In this document: positions 45,767 to 58,422 of the stretch, piece by piece | Position numbering within the stretch: the first letter of the stretch is position 1 | Layout of the letters: the number at the start of each line of letters is the position of its first letter | Origin: Luzula sylvatica | Taxonomy: Eukaryota > Streptophyta > Magnoliopsida > Poales > Juncaceae | Assembly: GCA_946800325.1 (NCBI GenBank) | Contig: OX326956.1 | Coordinates: forward strand, 18,380,667-18,444,666 | DNA: 64,000 nt | Direction of reading: 5' to 3' | Notes under the pieces: generated by a model | Databases searched by the model: none | Told to the model about the DNA's origin: nothing | The model's input: the letters and a program-made list of their open reading frames with translations, nothing else | Program-made: the position numbers and the translations under genes

Positions 45767-46411
45767 CATACATGGGAAACGTATTGAAGAGTAAAAAGAA
45801 GTTTATAAAGAAAGAAACAACAGTTAAAAGAAAAATTGAATGAATATAAGAGATATGAGATGGCATTCAAGATACTTACAGAAGAATTTGAATGAGAAAA
45901 GAAGAAATTCAGGCCTCTAGTCTCTAATGGCTAGAAGGAGATAGCGAGATCTGAAGAGAAATTAAAGAAGCAAAAATTAAAATTCATCGAATAAAAAGAA
46001 GATCTGAGAAAAGTGGGATTTGGGTACCTCGTTTTCAGGTCATTCTGTGTAGCAGAGACATGATCGGCGCAAAGAAAGAAGAGGATTGAAGAAGAAGAAG
46101 TAGCAGCCGTTGAAGGAGAGAGAGAGGAAGAAGTGATAAGAAGAAAGAAGAGGAGGCCGAAGATAAAGACAGGAATTTTTATCTTTTGCATTTGGGCTTT
46201 TCTTTCAGCCCAAATAGAAAAAAGATTATAACACACAGGTTTAAAAATTGCATGTAATTAGTTTGAGTAAGTATAGTATTAGAGATTAAGAAGAAAGTGA
46301 TTTCAAATCTAAGGAAAAATATTGTAAATCACAGTTTTGTTATTAACACGTAACAGTTTTAGAAGTGGGACAATAAAGCCCAATCTAAACTTTTCGAAAA
46401 GAAAAAAAAAA
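45767..46411 (+). mobile_element. LINE-B 3' untranslated region and A-tail
   Basis: A/G-rich noncoding DNA ends in an A-tail at 46402-46411. The 101-codon minus-strand open frame at 45931-46236 is low-complexity (Ser/Phe-rich) and is not taken as a gene. Confidence 0.75.
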
Positions 46412-46461
46412 CAAATTAACTAACTAACTGAGTACAAACTAACTAACTAACTAACTACTGG

Positions 46462-46503
<42 letters not shown>

Positions 46504-47565
46504 TCATTCATAGCTATTAACTAACTTACTAACTAACTACCTAACTAACTAATTAACTAACTACCTTCCTACAACCACTAACAAACTTCCTACATACATA
46601 TGAACTAACTAACTAACTAATTAACTAATGAACAAACTAACTAACTAATTAATTAAATACTTTCCTACATACCCACTAACTAAACTGACTACCTTTCCTA
46701 CATACCCACTAACAAACTAACTAACTAACTAACTAACTAGCTAACTAACTCACTAACTAACTAACTACTAGCTAACTAACTAACTAACTAACTACCTACC
46801 TACCTTCTTACATACCCACTAACTAACAAACTAACTAACTAACTAATTAACTACTAGCTAACTAACTAACTAACTAAATAACTAACTAATTAACTGACTA
46901 ACTAACTAACTAACTACTAACTAACTAACTAACTAATTGATTAACTAAGTAACTTACTAACAGACTAACAACTTCCTCACTAACTAACTAACAAACTAAC
47001 TGACCAACTAACAAATTAACTTCTAACTAACTAAATTAATAACTAATTAACTAACTAACTATCAAACTACCTTCCTACATATCCACTAACTAACTAACTA
47101 ACTAACTAACTAGCTACCTACCTACCTTCCTACATACCCACTAACTAACTAACTAAATAACTAATAAACTAACTAGCTAACTAACTAAATAACTAACTAA
47201 CTAACCACTAGATAACAAACTAAATAACTAACTAATTAACTAGAAAACTACCTTCGTACATACCAATTAACTAACTCACTACTAGCTAACTAACTAACTA
47301 ATTAACTAACTAACAAACTAGCTTCCTTCCTACATACCTAGTAACTAACGAACATACTAACTAACTACATAACTTACTAATTAACTATGTAACTACTAGC
47401 TAGCTAACTAACTAATTAACTAACTATCTAATTAACTAACTACTAGCTAACTAACTAAATAACTAACTGCCTTCCTACATACCTTTTAACTAACTAACTA
47501 ACTAACTACTAGCTAACTAACTAACTAACTAACTACCTAACTTACTAAATACCAGCAAAGATACC

Positions 47566-47598
<33 letters not shown>

Positions 47599-48658
47599 CC
47601 TTACTAACTAATGAGCTGACTAACTAACTAACAAACTAATTATATAACCAACTAGCTACTAGCTCACTAACTAACTACAAACTAACTAACTAACTAAATA
47701 ACTAACTAATTATCAAACTAACTAACTAATTATCAAACTACTGGCTAAAAAACTAACTAACCAATTAACTAACTAACTAACAAACTAACTACCAAACTAA
47801 CTAATTAACTAACTACCTTCCTACATACCCACTAACTAACTAACTAACTAACTATCTTCTTACATACCTATGAACTAACTAACTATTTAACTAATTAACT
47901 AACTAAATAACTAACTAACTACCTTCCTACATACCCGCTAACTAACTAACTAACTAACTAAATAACTACTAGCTAAGTAACTAACTAAATAACAAATTAA
48001 TTAACTATTTAACTAACTAATTAACTATCTTCTTACATACATTCTAACTAACTAACTAACTAACTAAGTAACTAACTAACTAACCAACTAACATTATTCC
48101 TACATACCAATTATCTAACTAACTATTAGCTCACTAACTAACTTATTAACTAACTAACTAAATAACAAACTAACTAACTAACTAACTACCTAACTAACTA
48201 ACTACTAGCTAACTAACTAAGTAACTAATTAACTATCTAACGAACGAAGTAACTAACTACCTTCATACATATATATTAACTAACTAACTAACTAACTAAC
48301 TAACGAACTAACTAACTAACAAACTAATTAACTAACTAACTAACTAACTAACTACTATCTAACTAACTAACTAATTAACTAAATACCTAACTAGTTAACT
48401 AACTAACTAACAAAGTAACTACTAACTAACTAACTAATTAATTAATTAACTATCTAACTAACTAACAAACTAACAAACTACCTTCTTACATACATATTAA
48501 CAAACTAACTAACTATCTTGCTACATACATATTAGCTATTTATCTAACTAATTAACTAACTGACTACCTTTCAACACACCCACCAACTAACTAACTAACT
48601 AACTAACAAAATAATTACTAGCTGACTAACTAAATAACTAACTAAATAACTAATTAAT

Positions 48659-48693
<35 letters not shown>

Positions 48694-48827
48694 CTTCCGT
48701 AATACCTATTAACTAACTAACTAACTAACTAACTGACTAAATAATTGACTAAATAACTAACTAATTAATTAACTCACAAACTACTAGATAACTAACTAAC
48801 TAACTAACTAACAAATTGACTAACTAT

Positions 48828-48858
<31 letters not shown>

Positions 48859-49192
48859 ACTAACTAACTACTAGCTCACTAACTAACTAAATAACTGACT
48901 AATTAACTAAGTAACTAACTAACTATCTAACTACTAGCTAACAAACAAACAAACTAAGTAATTAACTATCTAACTAACTGACTACCTACCTTTATACATA
49001 CATATTAACTAACAAACTAACTAACAACCTTACTAATTAATTAACAAACTACCCTCCTACAAACCCATTGACTAACTAACTAACTAACTAACCAACTAAC
49101 TAGCTTACTATCTTCTTACATACCTATGAACTAACTAACTAATTGACTAACTAATTAACTAACTAACTAACTAACTACTTTCCTACATACCC

Positions 49193-49233
<41 letters not shown>

Positions 49234-49334
49234 ATAACTAATTAATTAACAAACTAACTAACATACTAACTACAAGATAACTAACTAACTAACTAATTAA
49301 CTATCTAAATAACTAATTAACTACTAGCTAACTG

Positions 49335-49375
<41 letters not shown>

Positions 49376-49698
49376 CTACTAGCTAACTAACTAACTAATT
49401 GATTAACTAAGTAACTTACTAACAGACTAACAACTTCCTCACTAACTAACTAACAAACTAACTAACCAACTAAAAAATTAACTTCTAGCTAACTAAATTA
49501 ATAACTAATTAACTAACTAACTATCAAACTACCTTCCTACATATCCAATAACTAACTAACTAACTAACTAACTAACTAGCTACCTACCAACCTTCCTACA
49601 TACCCACTAACTAATTAACTAAATAACTAATAAACTAACTATTTAACTAACTAACTAACTAACTAACTGCTAGCGAACTAACAAAGTAAATAAATAAA

Positions 49699-49733
<35 letters not shown>

Positions 49734-49978
49734 ATAACAAAATAACTAACTACCTTCATACATACCAATTAACTAACTAACTAACTAACTACCTAACTAA
49801 CTAATTAACTAATTAATTAACTACTTACCTACAAATCCACTAACTAAGTAACTAACTATCTAACTGACTGAGAAATTAACTAACTAACTAACTAACTACT
49901 AACTAACTAACTAACTAACGAACTGACTAACTAACTAAGTAACTAACTCACTAATTAGCTAACTAACCAACTACTATA

Positions 49979-50010
<32 letters not shown>

Positions 50011-50066
50011 AACCTTCTTACGTACATATTAACTAACTAACTAACTACTAACTAACTAATTAACTC

Positions 50067-50099
<33 letters not shown>

Positions 50100-50952
50100 A
50101 TAACTACCTAACTAACTAACTACTAGCTAACTAACTTAGTAACTAATTAACTCACGAACGAACGAACTAACTAACTACCTTCATACACATATATTAACTA
50201 ACTAACTAACTAACTAACTAATTAACTAACTAACTGACAAATAAACTACTAGCTAACTAACTAACTAATTAACTAAATACCAAACTAGTTAACTAATTAA
50301 CTAAATACCAAACTAGTTAACTAACTAACCGTACAACTAACTAACTAACTAACTACCATCTTACATACATATTATAACTAACTGACTAACTAACTAAATA
50401 ACTAAGTATTAATTAACTAAACTAACAAATAAATAAATAACTAACTAACTAATTAATAAACTAACTATCTAACTAACTAACTACCTTCTTACATACATAT
50501 TAACTAATTAACTGACTAACGAACTAACTAACTAACCAACTCACTAACTAATTAACTAACTAACTACTAGGTTGCTAACTAACTAACTATCTAAGTAACT
50601 AACTTGTTAACAAAATAACTCACAAACTATCTAACTAACTAACTAATTAACTATCTAACTAACTAACTAATTAACTACCTTCTTGCATACGTATCAACAA
50701 ACTAACTAACTTACCGACTGACTAACAAACTAACTAATTAACTAACTAACTAACTAACTAAATAACTAACTAACTAAGTAACTTACTACTAGCTTAATAA
50801 CTAACTAACTAACTAACTAACTAACTACTAGATAACTAACTAAATAACTAACTAACTAACTAACTAACTACCTACCTTCGTACATACTTATTAACTAACT
50901 AACTAACTAACTAACAACTTATCAAACTAACTAACTTCCTTCCAACATACCC

Positions 50953-50985
<33 letters not shown>

Positions 50986-51742
50986 CTAACTAACTAACTA
51001 ACTAATGAATTAACTAATTAACTAACTAACTTCATACATACCTATTAACTAACTAACTTACTAACTAACTAACTAACTATCTAACTAACTAACTGCCTTC
51101 CTAATTAACTATCTAAAGAACTAATTAATTAACTATCTAAGTAACTATCTAAGTAACTAATTAACTATCTAACTAACTATCTAAGTAACTAATTAACTAT
51201 CTAAAGAACGAAGTAACTAACTACCTTCATACATATATATTAACTAACTAACTAACGAACGAACTAACTAACAAACTAATTAACTAACTAACTAACTAAC
51301 AAACTACTAGCTAACTAACTAACTAATTAACTAAATACCTAACTGGTTAACTAACTAACTAACAAAGTAACTACTAACTAACTAACTAATTAACTAACTA
51401 TCTAACTAATACATACATATTAACTAACTAACTAACTATCTTGCTACATACATATTACCTATTTAACTAACTAATTAACTAACTAACTAACTGACTACCT
51501 TTCAACATACCCTCCAACTAACTAACTAACTAACAAAATAATTACTAGCTAACTAACTAAATAACTAACTAAATAACTAATTAATTAACTAACTAACTGA
51601 CTGACTAACTAACTATCTTCCTTAATACCTATTAACTAACTAACTAACTAACTCACTGACTAAATAATTGACTAAATAACTAACTAATTAATTAACTCAC
51701 AAACTACTAGATAACTAACTAACTAACTAATTGACTAACTAT

Positions 51743-51781
<39 letters not shown>

Positions 51782-52116
51782 ACTAACTATCTAACTCACT
51801 AACTAACTAACAAACTAACTAACTAAATAACCGACTAATTAACTAAGTAACTAACTAACTATCTAACTACTAGCTAACAAACAAACAAACTAAGTAATTA
51901 ACTAACTAACTAACTGACTACCTACCTTTATACATACCTATTAACTAACAAACTAACTAACAACCTTACTAATTAATTAACATACTACCCTCCTACAAAC
52001 CCATTGACTAACTAACTAACTAACTAGCTTACTATCTTCTTACATACCTATGAACTAACTAACTAATTTACTAACTAATTAACTAACTAACTAACTATCT
52101 ACTTTCCTACATACCC

Positions 52117-52153
<37 letters not shown>

Positions 52154-52221
52154 TTAATTAACAAACTAACTAACATACTAACTACTAGATAACTAACTAA
52201 CTAACTAATTAACTATCTAAA

Positions 52222-52266
<45 letters not shown>

Positions 52267-52704
52267 GATGATATCCCTACATACATATTAACTAACTAAC
52301 TGATTACTAGCTCACTAACTAACTAACTAAATAACTAACAACCTAACTAACTAACTACTAGCTAACTAACTAACTAATTAACTAACTAACTAACTAACTA
52401 ACTACCTTCATACATATATATTAACTAACTTAATAACTAACTAACGAACAAGCTAATTAAATAACTATCTAATTAAATAACTAACAAACTAATTGACTGA
52501 CTATCTAACTAACTAATTAACTAACTAACTTACTAACTAACTAATTAACTAAATAACTAACTAATTAACTACCTTCTTACATAGTAACTAACTAACTAAC
52601 TAACTAACTAACTGACTAACTATCTTCCAACATACCTATGAACTAATGAACTAACTAATTAACTAACTAACTAACTAATTAACTAACGACCTTTCAACAT
52701 ACCC

Positions 52705-52736
<32 letters not shown>

Positions 52737-53120
52737 CTAGCTAGCTAACTCAGTAACTAACTAACTAACTAACTATCTACATACATACCAATTAACTAAC
52801 TAACAATCTTTATACATGCAAATTAACTAACTAACTAACTAACTAACCAACTAACTAACTAATTGACTAATAACCTAACTACCTTTCTACATACCCATTA
52901 ACTAACAAACTAACTGACTAACTGACTAAATAACTAACTAATTAATAAACTAACTAACTAACTACTAGATAAATAACTAACTAACTAACTAACTAACTAA
53001 TTAACTAACTGAATAACTAACTAACTAACTAACTAACTAATTACCTTCTTACATACCCATTAACTAACTAACTGACTAACTACCTAACTACTAATTAATT
53101 AACTACTTTCCCACAAACCC

Positions 53121-53154
<34 letters not shown>

Positions 53155-53840
53155 CAACCAACTACTAAGTAACTAACTAACCAACTAACTAACTAACTAA
53201 CAATATTCCTACATACTTATTAACTAACTAACCAACTAACTACTAAGTAACTAACTAACCAACTAACTAAGTAACTAACTATATTCCTACATACTTATTA
53301 ACTAACTAACTAACTAACTAACTACCTTCCTACGTACCCATTAACTAACTAACTAACTTACTAACTAACTACTAGCTAACTAATTAACTAACTAACTAAC
53401 TAACTGACTGACTGACTACTAGCTAACTAACTAACTAAATAACTAAGAAGTTAACAAACTATCAAACAAACTAACTAACTAAGTACTATATAACTAACTA
53501 ACTAACTAAATAACTAACTAACTACCTAACTAACTAACTAATTAACTAACGATTTAACGAACTAACTAATTAACTACCTTCTTAGATACATACTAACTAG
53601 CTAACTAACTAACTAACTAATTTACTAACTAACCAACTCACTAACTAACTAACTAACTAACTACTAGCTAACTAACTAAATAACTAACTAGCTAACTACT
53701 AGATAACTAACTAAATAACTAACCAACTAACTAGTTAACTACCTTCCTACATACCAATTAACTAAGTCACTACTAGCTAACTAACTAACTAATTAACTAA
53801 CTTAATAACTAGCAACCTTCCTACATATCCACTAACTAGT
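46412..53840 (-). repeat. Inverted (CTAA)n satellite, main segment
   Basis: This 7.4-kb block is the reverse-complement arm of block 2. A 44-bp marker containing AGTAACTTACTAACAGAC occurs at 46937 and 49399, a spacing of 2462 bp. A marker containing TATCTTGCTACATACAT occurs at about 48514 and 51437, a spacing of 2.92 kb. Both have counterparts in the left blocks. No coding capacity is present. Confidence 0.97.
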
Positions 53841-54088
53841 TACATAAAATACATATTAAATGTTAGGGATAATTTCTCCTGTATCCTTCCTAAGAATCAA
53901 AATAACAGATTTATCCCTCTGAAAACACAAATATCAAATTTATCCTTCATAAACATTGAATATATCAAATTTATACATCCGTTAAAATTTCTATTAAAAC
54001 TAACTATTATAACTTGTTACCCCTTTCGTTGTTTCTTCCTTTTTTATTTTTCGTAGTTAACAACTAGCAAGAGACAAAACCTCCAACA

Positions 54089-54090
<2 letters not shown>

Positions 54091-54136
<46 letters not shown>

Positions 54137-54152
54137 ACACACACACACACAC
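54091..54152 (+). repeat. (CT)n followed by (AC)n microsatellite
   Basis: About 21 CT units are followed shortly by about 8 AC units, inside the left part of the TIR-bounded unit. Confidence 0.95.
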
Positions 54153-54767
54153 AGTTGTGATTCGACATTTGAACAAGGCAAAATGTAATCAATTTACACG
54201 AGATTGGAGAGATTTAAGCAATCAGACTAATTTTTAGCCAATAATTGATTTTGAAGTCGACACAGAAGAATCATGAATATTTTTTAATAATATTTCATCT
54301 CCAAAATGCACAAATTATGAACACGTGAAAGCTTTATATGTAAACATCCCATTCCTCAACATCAGGAAAATTTGATTAATAGAAAAATTTGGTGAATTTC
54401 GTTATTTCTGGGACTTTTCCAGTAACACTTGCATTTGTTATCCTGTTATTGTTTTTTTTCTTAGGGAATTTCGTTATAAAAAAACCCTGCAATAGAAGAT
54501 AAATTAATTGGTTCTGATTGAGGCACAATTGGATTAAGCTCTTTATTGAAGCATCCAAATCGTCTCTTCAAATTTCAAGATTACTCTTGGCAGCTAAGAG
54601 AAGAGAAAACTAAGTTGAGATAAGAGAAATTTTTGATGTCTCCAAATGGGGAGAGTGGTCTCAAAAATAAAAGATGAGCGCTGCTGATATCGTGACCCTG
54701 CCAACTCCGGCGACGACCGTTCCCTTTCCCTTTTTTTCATGCTCGATTTATACTATGACCACGGCCT

Positions 54768-54966
54768 CAGCGACAGATTATTAAGGGACTAGGGGGGCAG
54801 CGACCCCCCCCAGATTTTTGAGCGGTAGTATATATATATGCTAGTGTATTTTACGTTAAAATTGAGAAATTATGTACCATCGCCTTCTCAAAATAATTTG
54901 AAAATTTATCACAACTGCCCTCCTAGATTTTCGCCCCCAATTGATAACGGATAAGATCCGCCACTG
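54768..54966 (-). mobile_element. 199-bp hAT-type MITE
   Basis: The ends are CAGCGACAG (left) and CAGTGGCGG (right, reversed), an imperfect 9-bp TIR starting with the hAT-typical CAG. A perfect 8-bp target duplication, CACGGCCT, flanks it at 54760-54767 and 54967-54974, which is the hAT TSD length. Near the left end is a self-complementary GGGGGGCAGCGACCCCCC. It has no coding capacity. The spurious 72-codon plus frame at 54941-55159 straddles its right end. Confidence 0.85.
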
Positions 54967-55192
54967 CACGGCCTCCTATGCAATTATCAAAACTAAGAAC
55001 ATATCAGTAGCCAATATGTCTCCACGGCACTGCAGATCAAGGAGAGAGAAAATACTGAAAAAATGGGGAATGGATGATAAACGAGCAAAGGTTTTTCTAT
55101 TTGAGTTGAGAAACTTGAACATAGGATACACAATGATATTAAACGAGGTAGGACTGTGAGTATACGAAATAAAATGAACTAGTTTTATATCC

Positions 55193-55206
55193 CGCGCAAT
55201 TGCGCG
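55193..55206. repeat. Perfect 14-bp GC palindrome
   Basis: CGCGCAATTGCGCG is a perfect inverted repeat in an AT-rich context, preceded by ACTAGTTTTATATCC. A degenerate relative with ACTAGGATAATATTCGCGC lies near 58936. It may be an end-hairpin of an unrecognised small element. Confidence 0.5.
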
Positions 55207-55960
55207 AGAGTGGGAGTTTGTCGGATTTTTGTAGTCGGGGTAATTACTTTTGTTTTAGAATGAGGTAATGTTTCAAAATATTTAATTTATGCTTTAAAAA
55301 AAAATAGTTATTAAGACATTTGTGATTTAGTATGTGTTCTATGGTTTATGTGTTCTTTGTCGTGTTTATGATTGAGTGCGTAGATTGAAATTAGATGCTA
55401 ATAATTTTGTAGTGTCAATGAAATGTATCATGTAGTCCGTAGCGAAAATGATATGAGATTATACGCATACGATGGTGTTGTGTTCATTTTGCAAATTGTT
55501 TTGCATTGTTTTCTTATGCATACAGGAAAGGGGTTGTATCTGTGAGGAGCACACGTTTTCCCCTAACAAAAACAATAATTTGTAAGAAACCAAATAGTAA
55601 AACGGCAAGAAATGCAAAATAATTTCAGCAAAAAAAACTGAAATTACAAAAAGCAGTTACAATTTTTAGAAAACACGCATGGTCTCCGAGTCAATCTATC
55701 TTCAAAATTCTCTCATGATACACTCTTGAACTCAACTTTCAAAGTTCAAATGACACTAAAACAAATCAAAATCAGAATATAATTTTGCAAAAATGCAGGA
55801 GCATTCCTGAAAGTTAAACGTACTTATAGTTTTTAGAAGACCCACCTTCTCTGACTCGATCAAGCATCTCTGAGACCTTCGTTTTCTGGCACACCGTCTT
55901 GGCAGTTGACCTACATAAAATCAATACAAAAATAAAAATGACGCAAACAGAAATTATAAT

Positions 55961-56465
55961 ATTTACAATAACAACCCTAAATTTATTCGAAACAACACAT
56001 ATCACCATGAAAAGACTCTATACGTGTTCAGGTACCCCATTTCGGCCTGCCAGAGATGGTACCGAATGCCATACCCGCCATCTTGGCTGGTCATCACTGG
56101 TACCGATATCATCATCACTCTCCCATCGCACAATACGTCATAGTTGCCCTACAAAAAACGAATACAAAAAGAGTAAATAAAATTAAAAACGACTCAAACA
56201 TTTTTTTTTAATATTTACAAAGACAACCCTGAATTTCTTCAAAATCACGGATATCACCATGAAAAGACTCGACTCGTCTTAAGGCACACCTTATCAGCCT
56301 GCGAAACATGGTATCGAACTCCATACCGGCCATCATCAGCTGGTCCTCGCTGGTGCCGATACCAAAAGCCCTTAATCACACCCGATTAACTCTGAATTAG
56401 TTAAAAATTAGGTGTTAATCACATTGCAAATTAACCACATATATAGTCCCAAAAATGTAATTTGG
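55961..56465 (+). repeat. ~252-bp imperfect tandem duplication
   Basis: Blocks starting ATTTACAA near 55961 and 56213 share TATCACCATGAAAAGACTC and a diverged exon-like segment with GGTACC/GGTATC motifs. On the minus strand each is preceded by a possible splice acceptor, but no protein family is recognised. Confidence 0.65.
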
Positions 56466-56699
56466 CCTAAATTAAACTTTTAAAAATATTAAAAAGCAGA
56501 AATTGTGGAAACCCTAAAATAAGAACTAAAAACCAAAGAACAATAGAGAAATTAATTAATAACAAATAATGAATACCTCTTTAATTATCGTATTAGCTGA
56601 GAGTAGGCATGTCAGTTTGAAATTGGAATACGTGCCCAGTAAAAATTGATCCGGACAGAAGTGTGCGTTCTTGACAACACAAATCACATTCTCTCGACT

Positions 56700-57498
56700 C
56701 GTCTGAACCACCTACTTTTAGTCGACATCAAATATAATGCATAATTTCTATTCAAAATGCTCAGTAGAGTTTTCGGTATTGAAAGGGAACGTGCATTGTT
56801 CTTCTGCCCCTTGTAAAATTCTTGTCGATTGCTATCTTCACATCATTCAAAATTAAGTAAAAATATTAATCACTAATTAAATAGTAATTATTCATAATTA
56901 TTGCTCCAAGATAGAAAAAAGATAAGTTATTGACTTGATAGAACCTATGAGCCTCGTCAATGATTGAATCTTCAGCACCTATATTTAAGCAATTCACCAT
57001 ATACCTGATCTCATCTTTCCCTAAAAATACAAATAAAAACAAAGAATTAGTAACTTACTAATCAGTATGGATAATTATTTATTTATTTATTTATAATAAT
57101 AACCTCTCATTAAAGTTCTTTCATGCGAAGCAAAATAACCAGTCTCGATACTCCTCAATATATTACCTCGCAAACAACTCTAAACAACACAATCAAATAA
57201 GTACTTCAAATTGCAATAAAAAATCTTAGGAGGACTTTTGAGCTAAAGTATGAAAACCTGTTCATATTTATCCTTGAAAAAAGTACGTTTGGTATAACAT
57301 ATTTCTTGATCGATAATCTTCCCGCAAATTCCACCACAACTGTAAAACATCATAAAAGATGAAAATTGTTAGCAAAATATTTACTAAAAAGTCCGATAAA
57401 TTTATTTTATTGCAATTAGAAGCGTTTACCTACATGTAACCCTTGTCAGCATCTTAAATTGCAGGACAATAATCACCACAGTGACTACAGTACACCAT
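56700..57498 (-). pseudogene. BRF1-like TFIIIB subunit gene fragment, five exon pieces
   Basis: Minus-strand pieces in order: 57498-57435 (MVYCSHCGDYCP, then a TAA); ~57340-57262 (CGGICGKIIDQEICYTKRTFFK); ~57185-57105 (RGNILRSIETGYFASHERTL); ~57022-56925 (GKDEIRYMVNCLNIGAEDSI then IDEAHRFY); and ~56845-56770 (VKIAIDKNFTRGRRTMHV). These follow the BRF/TFIIB plan: an N-terminal zinc ribbon (Cys pairs CSHC and CGGIC), a linker with a GN-I-RS motif, and the start of the first cyclin fold ending in NFT-GRRT. BRF1 is the TFIIIB subunit that places RNA polymerase III on tRNA and 5S genes. Exons are separated by short introns with AG acceptors. A stop in exon 1 and decay after GRRT make it a pseudogene. 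Later cyclin repeat and C-terminal domains are absent. Confidence 0.72.
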
Positions 57499-57560
57499 TT
57501 TATCTTCTCTTCACCTATGAATTTCCAAAATAAATTACTGATTATTATTTATTACACACA

Positions 57561-57562
<2 letters not shown>

Positions 57563-57609
<47 letters not shown>
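57563..57609 (+). repeat. (GA)n microsatellite
   Basis: About 23 GA units lie upstream (on the minus strand) of the BRF1-like first exon. Confidence 0.95.
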
Positions 57610-57612
<3 letters not shown>

Positions 57613-58379
57613 AATCAACCCAATTGGAAAATCGAAGATTTTAGGATTCCATACGAAATTAATGGAGTAAAATAACCATATTTCTTACCTGGCAACAGAT
57701 CCGGAGGAGAGCGGCGAATTGGGGTTTTTAAGACTTGGGGAAAGATTAATTTCTGTTCCAGAGCAAAACCCTTTTTAATGCATATTCCCTTTTAAATTTC
57801 TGACAATTGAACCATCATTTCTGTCTCGTGCGAGGTCTGAATCAAGCGAAGAATTAAAAGATATCAGTAAAAATTGAAATCGAAATCATCAACTAAACAA
57901 CTATCAGTGAAAAGAGTGAAAACAAAAACGAAATCAAAGAAAATATTGTCAAATCATACCTTCAATTAAACTCAAATTAAGCAAAACCCTAATTCAGATA
58001 CTCTCCAAAGCACCAATCAAAAGCAACCAATACAATCAAAGAGAATGGAATAGGGCTTAGTTAACTCGCCAGTTTTGGCGAAACACGATCGAGAAAGGTC
58101 TGCTGCGGCTTCCGTCATGCTTCGCCTCGCACCGTCGCCATGCTCCGCCTCGCGCGCCGTCGCCTGCTCCACATCACGCCGTCACCAACATGCAAATCCC
58201 TGCAATTGAGAACGATTTGAGTCAGTGTGTTTTAGGGCTTGGGTTTCTTCTGAGAGCAAGAGAGGCAAGGCCGCAAGAGCAAGAGCAAGAGGAAGAGAAG
58301 CGAGAGGAAGGATTTATATATTTTCATTTGAGACGATGTGGAAGCGGGAGAGTTCGGCCCAATCAAGCCGATTAGAACT
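57610..58379. other. Gene-less interior of the TIR-bounded unit
   Basis: No convincing gene. A C/G-rich patch at 58075-58190 has repeated CGCCTCGC and CGTCGCC words and short spurious plus frames (58190-58458). It might be leader DNA of the captured gene, but that cannot be shown. Confidence 0.5.

Positions 58380-58421
<42 letters not shown>
58380..58421 (+). repeat. (AAT)n microsatellite
   Basis: About 13 AAT units lie near the right inverted repeat. Confidence 0.95.

Positions 58422-58422
<1 letters not shown>

Larger units (their letters stand above)
40233..46411 (+). mobile_element. LINE-B: near full-length L1-type retrotransposon
   Basis: A 6.2-kb element lies inside the inverted satellite. 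The order is a 5' UTR with six 13-bp repeats, ORF1 (40428-42068), ORF2 (42130-45766), a 645-bp 3' region and a short A-tail (46402-46411). Both flanks are CTAA repeats, so a target duplication cannot be told from satellite. It is diverged from LINE-A but shares its organisation. ORF1 has one stop, and ORF2 has several stops and frameshifts, a 102-bp insertion and an 11-bp duplication, so it is inactive. The mirrored place in the left satellite arm (about 39160) has no LINE. Confidence 0.93.

Noticed and set aside
45931..46236. 101-codon minus-strand frame in the LINE-B 3' region
   Set aside because: Low-complexity Ser/Phe composition inside an untranslated A/G-rich region, with no homologous frame elsewhere in the window.
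976..53840. TTAG arrays as telomeric DNA
   Set aside because: Plant telomeres are TTTAGGG and the insect type is TTAGG. The unit here is four bases with one G, it is interrupted by other motifs, and it lies internally in both orientations.
54941..55159. 72-codon plus frame
   Set aside because: It begins inside the hAT MITE and crosses its boundary, so it cannot be an inherited gene.
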